Below are positions 58,818-64,000 of a stretch of 64,000 bases of DNA, one piece after another. The stretch comes from Kappaphycus alvarezii. Lineage: Eukaryota; Rhodophyta; Florideophyceae; Gigartinales; Solieriaceae. A program made the translations under genes and the position numbers. Location of the stretch: assembly GCA_002205965.3 (NCBI GenBank), contig NADL03000635.1, forward strand, positions 1,426,001-1,490,000, written 5' to 3'. The notes under the pieces were generated by a model, which saw nothing but the letters and a program-made list of their open reading frames with translations, was not told the origin of the DNA and ran no database searches. Within the stretch, counting starts at the first letter, position 1. The number at the start of each line of letters is the position of its first letter.

Positions 58818-59154
58818 TGTTGGCAATGATGCAGGAGTGCTTCGGTCGTCTACGTAACGGCCACTCGGCCGTTACGCATTCAGGATGCGCAGGGAACTAG
58901 CGTGCTTAAAAGTGCTTTGGAATGAACTGTAACTGTAATTCACGTGCAGTGCATTAGCTCGCCAGTGCCTTGCCAAATTATTTTGGATGTAGAATGACTT
59001 TTGCTACTATGACATTAGGTTCCGATGGGTATTGGAGCCCAAGTGCCCTCCCATTAAACCTCAACTGCGGATACACCTCTGGCCTCAAACTTTGGTCTTC
59101 ACCCTATCGCCTTAACCTTCTAATTCAACCTCTACCGGACGGTCTAATCCAACA
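58818..59154 (+). repeat. 3' LTR of Copia element 3
   Basis: It begins TGTTGGCAATGATGCAGG and ends near TAATCCAACA, so it carries TG...CA ends. It aligns with the 5' copy without large gaps. Confidence 0.88.
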
Positions 59155-59711
59155 AAAATAAAAGTGCTATAGTAGGTTAATATATTTTTATGTTAAATTT
59201 ACCTCCTTGAGGTCAAAAAATCAAGAAACCACGACTAGATGATCATAAAAATGGTCTCATTGATATACCTAGGCCTACTGAAAGCAACTTGTGGAACACT
59301 GATAAGTAAATTGCGTAGACTGTAGCCCTCAGATCGTAGTGAACCTGTACTGGATAAATATTCACTGAAAACTATGAAAGTAACAGATAAAAAATTACCG
59401 AGCAAGTTCTAGTTGTTTTTCTTAAACAATATATTGCAAGGCAGTTATCTTTGGTGGATGAAGGCAATAAATTTATTGATATGGCCAATCATGATGAAAT
59501 TTACCTACTGCGATCCGGATTTTTACAGGCCATGCACTAAATGTTTTGGAAATTTTCATTTTCCGGCGTAGAAAATTTATACCGATGGGCTGTTCTGAGA
59601 AATTGGCTTCAATGATTGACATAGAAATATTTACTGCATGTGCTAAGTAATTATTTTGATTCTAATACTCTACACATTAATGCCTAAGGAAGAGAAAGTT
59701 CGTGCAATATT

Positions 59712-59747
59712 ACACTGAACTATACACTGAACTATGCACTGAGTTAT
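59712..59747. repeat. 12-base tandem, three copies
   Basis: ACACTGAACTAT is repeated exactly twice, then once with four mismatches or fewer (GCACTGAGTTAT). It is a short slippage repeat. Confidence 0.75.
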
Positions 59748-61215
59748 AATGTTCATTTAGCATTAGCTGACAATTAACTGTTAAGACTTAGGCAAAGAAC
59801 CATGTGAACTTGCTAAGGACATTAATTTGAATCCTCAAATTAATATTCATTTTAAATCAAACCAGTCCATAGATTAAGGCGTATCTTAACTACAACCATG
59901 GACTATTTCTAACTTCTGAATTTATTTTAATATACAATCTAGTGCAACGTAGAACGCCTATGCAGTAGAGGGACTGATCACATAGTCTTCTTCATCATCT
60001 CCTGGCTTCTCTCTTGCATAATGGATTCCATAAATCCTTTTTTCAGGTGCGACACATCCAGTTATAATAGATACTGTCCATCTAGGCGCTTGACTGGCGG
60101 ATTGGCATTTTAGCCGTTTTTGTTCCTTCTGGCTCGTGCCAAATTACACTACACTACTTTAAACTATTTTAATTCTTCATAGAGGTGCTTTCCAGTTAAT
60201 TTTACTTGCAAGATCGACATTTGATTTCCCAGGGCACTGAACTAATTCCTTACAGAAGAAACAATACCTCCTCTTTGTGAAGCCACTAGTATCATGCATT
60301 TTTCATTAACTCCTGAGCCACTCTTCTGTCCACAGAATAGAAGGAAAGCAGCTTCCGATAACCGTAGTGACCTTTTAATCTTGAAAAATTCCCGCTTCGT
60401 GCGTTTGTTGGTCCCTCTTCACGCATTTCATTACGGAAAGAGGAAGAAGAGAAAAACACACCCAAATTATTTAAGTCCGAAAATAATTCGTTTAGTTTGA
60501 AAGGTTAAATTAACGACTTAATTCTCTATTTCATTGATATAAATATCCCAAAAAATTTTGTAGTGATAAATCAATTCCTCAAGATAACCTTTTTAATTTT
60601 TCCACCTAATCATGATAATTTCATCATGGTTAGACGGGTGACGAGAAGCTTCTGTATAATTGCTAACCGGTTAAGAATTAACCATAATTTCATCTACTAA
60701 AAAAGTTTGAAACAAAAATAAGAAGTGAACAAGATGATCAGGTTATGTTTACAACCTATTACATACTTTTTTGTACTATTTTTCAATTTACAGCTCACTT
60801 TCAACCTGCAAAATCGTACATATTTTATCTCTGTATGGGCTCTTGAGCCGATTAATTCTCAAGTAACTATATTTTTAAGAAAAATTTTCGAAAATCCTAG
60901 CGAGCTACTTGTAATATTATTCACGAAATAATTTGTCAATTTTTCTCGAAATGAGGATCTTCTTAAATTGAAAAAGATTTGGGCGAAATTTCGGCATCTT
61001 TTTCTTTTCTCAAATTTGTTTCATTTTACGAAAGATAAAAAATTTAACGTCATTGCTTTCTTCCTCGAAGCATGATGATTAGGGAATGAACGGCTATATA
61101 TTCATAAAGGACGTGTCTAATGTTATTTATATTATAAATTATTTTGCCTCAATTAAGATATTGTTATTATGCTACTGCTTTTTCGTCCTCTACGAAAGAA
61201 TAGAGAGAGTTAAGT

Positions 61216-61231
61216 ACGGTATATATACCGT
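61216..61231. other. Perfect 16-base palindrome
   Basis: ACGGTATATATACCGT is identical to its reverse complement. It could be a protein-binding site or chance in AT-rich DNA; no gene adjoins it. Confidence 0.5.
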
Positions 61232-64000
61232 TTTATTTTCTATGATCAATAACAAACTACTAAATTAATATGTTGAGTCGACGAATGTGGGACACCCACT
61301 AGTAAACTATATTGTGAAAGAGGAAATATGTAAGAAATACTGTTAACAATGAAAGCAATTGAAGTCACTATTGGACTCGTTTAATACTGAAATTTCAGAA
61401 ATCTAACTAAATATCCATTGTAGCTCTACCGAATCACTATAACTCAATACTGTCCGATTCGCTCCCTTATAAAATTGTTCAAAATTCAAACTGTGATAAA
61501 AGGTTTATGTGAGCAATATAAGTCAATAGACTAAAAAATATTTTTAAAATCTCTTTCAAACTATTGCAAATTATAATTTATTTAACACTTATTATTATTA
61601 TTGCGTAATATATGGACTTACGGAATTAAAGCAAAATGGTAAGGTTTTATTTTAATGGAAAGGTAAATTAAGTCATGACAATAGCGTATTATGAAGTACG
61701 TTTGATCTGTTTAATAATGAGTAAAAATAATTTTAAATATTTACGCAGTGCTCTTACCTTGCTTTGCAATCAACGAACTTTAATGATGGGATAGGCAAGA
61801 TACTTTAATACAATATGGCAATTGTTTTTGTATGAAACTTCAGGCTTTATTGAACAATACTCCCACAAAATGTACCAACACCGGTTAAAAATACCAGAAG
61901 CCTCATAAAATAATTGAAAAACTTTTTCAATATGATTCATTGAGAAAATGATATTATTAACTAAAATACAATCAGAAACGAAAAATATTTCTCAAAATGA
62001 AGATAATAGTTTCTAAATATTTCAACCTCCCACTGCCGATAAAATGCAACTTCGCAGTTTCTTTGTCAATATAAGGTCTAAATGGTTCAAGTTTCAATTC
62101 TTTTTGGCTGATCTCTGGATGGAGCTTTACCCCTGAAAACATCATTGATTTGTTCCGAGAGCTTAAATTTTTTTGAAAAGAGCAGATCAATTTATCACAT
62201 AAAGAAAATTGAAATCTGAATATCTTTACTTCATCTGTCTTCTTTTCTGTCCAAGAAATATAAATTATTATTAATAATCCAACTCCTGCATCTGTCCATA
62301 TTTTTGCTTACGGGTTCTTTCAAGTAATAGATCCTTTGCTGTAAATTTTTCTAATTTTATCTGTAATAAACAAAAAACGTTACTACATATCATTTTGCTG
62401 AATAGCTCAAAAACTACTCTTTTAAATGAGGAAAAACCATCCGAAAAGAATGTTTTTGTGCATGGTTCTGGAAGTATGTTAACTTTGGATAAAATATCAT
62501 TTCATTTTTTAATTCTATTTAAAGTAATATTTTATTTGAGAATCTTGAATGAAAGCGGTGGTAGAGGCGGAATTATGGAGTATTTCCCCTTCTAGGGCTT
62601 TTTTTGAGCTATTGTACCAACAGTGAATGTATGAGATATAAATGCAGTATTCTTGATGTCTTTAACTATTTTTTCAATCTCTATTTCTATCATGATATTT
62701 GAATCTAATATGGCTCTTTTAAGATAATTTAGTACGAGAAGGACAAAATTTCAGGATAGTAATTACATTTTTGAGATCTTTTTCTCTAATACGCAAGAGT
62801 GGTGAAAACTGTAAAGCAAATGCATAGAGCGGAGTCGAAAAGACTGTAATCGATTTTCTAATGTTGACCGAAAATTTGGCAGTTAAATTCTCGTTTATAA
62901 TTCTTACTAGGATTACACTAATTCTCCAAGTCTTTATTTGATGCTCAAACCTCTTGGCCACATCGCAGGATCCTTTCTATAACATTTCTCCGCACATATA
63001 CCAACTATTTATCAATGAGCGTAATTGAATTGAGAGGAATAGTTATTTGTACCGATCAGAAGCTATGGCACGCATTCTGCACTACATTTACTCTACGGAA
63101 CCCTAAAGTTCAGTACTTAAGCTGTTGTATGCAGAGGTGAAATTTCATGACGAATGCTTTCTGGAAATTTTAAATAAAACAGATTAATTGAACAATGTCA
63201 GCTCAAGACATTTATGGAACGTGCTTTTGAATTAGAATAGAGCAGAATCATCACTATTTGCTATAAGTTTACAATTAAAACTGTAAACAGGGACTTAACA
63301 ACTCTAAACTGCAAATCAAATGAGTTATCAGCTACTTTTTGACGTTCGATCATTTCCAAATTCGTAGAAAACTACGAAGAAATCTCCGCGTACTACTTGC
63401 CCAATGTTTGAAGTTGAGCGATGTAAATAAAACAATATTACATTCAGTGTGCTCCAGCTCTCCAATTTTAAAACCTGAGTAGATTACTTTATTTTCAGGC
63501 TGATTTTTGGAATATAAATTCACATGGTGTTCATGTAAACACATTTTATGAGCCTTAACCGTATTCCTATGAGTCAATGTGCGTTTATGTCCCTGTTTTC
63601 ACTATAGGATATCACATTGATCTGATTTCTTCATGAATAAAGTATCCCGTACAATTGATGCATTATAATCTACGTAAAAGAAACCTCTTGGGGTTGATTC
63701 CCACAGTTTTTTCGCCGAAACAGCTGAGACAATATGATATCTCCAGGGGAGATCACATAACTTCTTGGGTATATTTCAATCAACGATGGTTTCATTTTCT
63801 TCAGCCCTCTTGCGACTCTTTTGAATGTAGCTCATTTTTGTAGACTTAGCACTCCATTTAATAGCGTGTAATGGTTTCAGTGCTACCTCCTAAGATCGAT
63901 GAAAGGCGAAGAACCGAATAACGGCTTGAAAATATTGAAATTGAGATCAGAGAATGAGCTTATCTGGACGATGGACAAATGCTCTGAACTTATAACTAGA

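Larger units (their letters stand above)
54011..59154 (+). mobile_element. Full-length Ty1/Copia LTR element 3
   Basis: Both LTRs, a polypurine tract touching the 3' LTR, and gag-protease-integrase-RT-RNase H text in Copia order are present over about 5.1 kb. Coding parts have stops and shifts, and RNase H is split by a 500-base insertion. LTRs are well preserved compared with element 1. Confidence 0.9.
59155..64000. other. AT-rich stretch without a supported gene
   Basis: No frame exceeds about 85 codons and none has a recognisable motif. Small features are a three-copy 12-base tandem (ACACTGAACTAT, 59712-59747) and a perfect 16-base palindrome at 61216-61231. No LTR, tRNA or rRNA is seen. 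Confidence 0.6.

Overview
The window looks like nuclear DNA of a compact-gene eukaryote, most likely a florideophyte red alga (Chondrus-like). This rests on overall architecture, not on a marker gene. A GC-rich island of short, almost intron-free, closely packed genes (about 11.5-29.2 kb) sits between AT-rich sequence and a long run of decayed retrotransposons and DNA transposons. One candidate spliceosomal intron (GT...AG with a TACTAAT branch point) confirms a eukaryote.

Layout. 1-11.5 kb: AT-rich, no convincing gene, one ATTGATATAT-type tandem array (about 6.26-6.54 kb) and a short P-loop-like relic (8.28-8.58 kb). 11.5-29.2 kb: the gene island, in order: an F-box/LRR-like gene (+), a fucosyltransferase-like gene (-), an unidentified gene (-), quinolinate phosphoribosyltransferase (-), a second fucosyltransferase-like paralog (+), a weak unidentified gene (-), a secreted trypsin-like serine protease with an acidic tail (+), an FkbM-type methyltransferase with a membrane anchor (+), a GT14 core-2/I-branching-type glycosyltransferase (+), a DXD nucleotide-diphospho-sugar transferase (-), a HIG1-domain mitochondrial protein (+) and an ambiguous C-rich/G-rich region. 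29.4-30.7 kb: 3' end of a site-specific-type (R2-like, restriction-like endonuclease) non-LTR retrotransposon. 31-35 kb: a Tigger/pogo-type DDE transposase relic with an odd gene on the opposite strand that contains an internal duplication. 35.0-42.1, 42.16-48.8 and 54.0-59.15 kb: three Ty1/Copia LTR elements with recognisable LTR pairs, two of them interrupted by insertions. 48.8-54.0 and 59.2-64 kb: AT-rich with no gene that can be supported.

How the genes fit together. Five of the island genes are probable secretory-pathway carbohydrate enzymes (two fucosyltransferase-like, an FkbM methyltransferase, a GT14 enzyme and a DXD glycosyltransferase), most with an N-terminal membrane anchor or signal peptide. 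This suggests a neighbourhood for building or decorating cell-wall polysaccharide or glycoprotein. The NAD-biosynthesis gene and the HIG1 gene are housekeeping.

Main caveat. Most island genes can only be read by switching frame one to five times, usually at or near G/C homopolymer runs, while conserved motifs continue on both sides. I read this as uncorrected indel errors in the assembly rather than wholesale pseudogenisation, but the sequence alone cannot settle it. The retroelements, in contrast, carry true stop codons and diverged LTRs.
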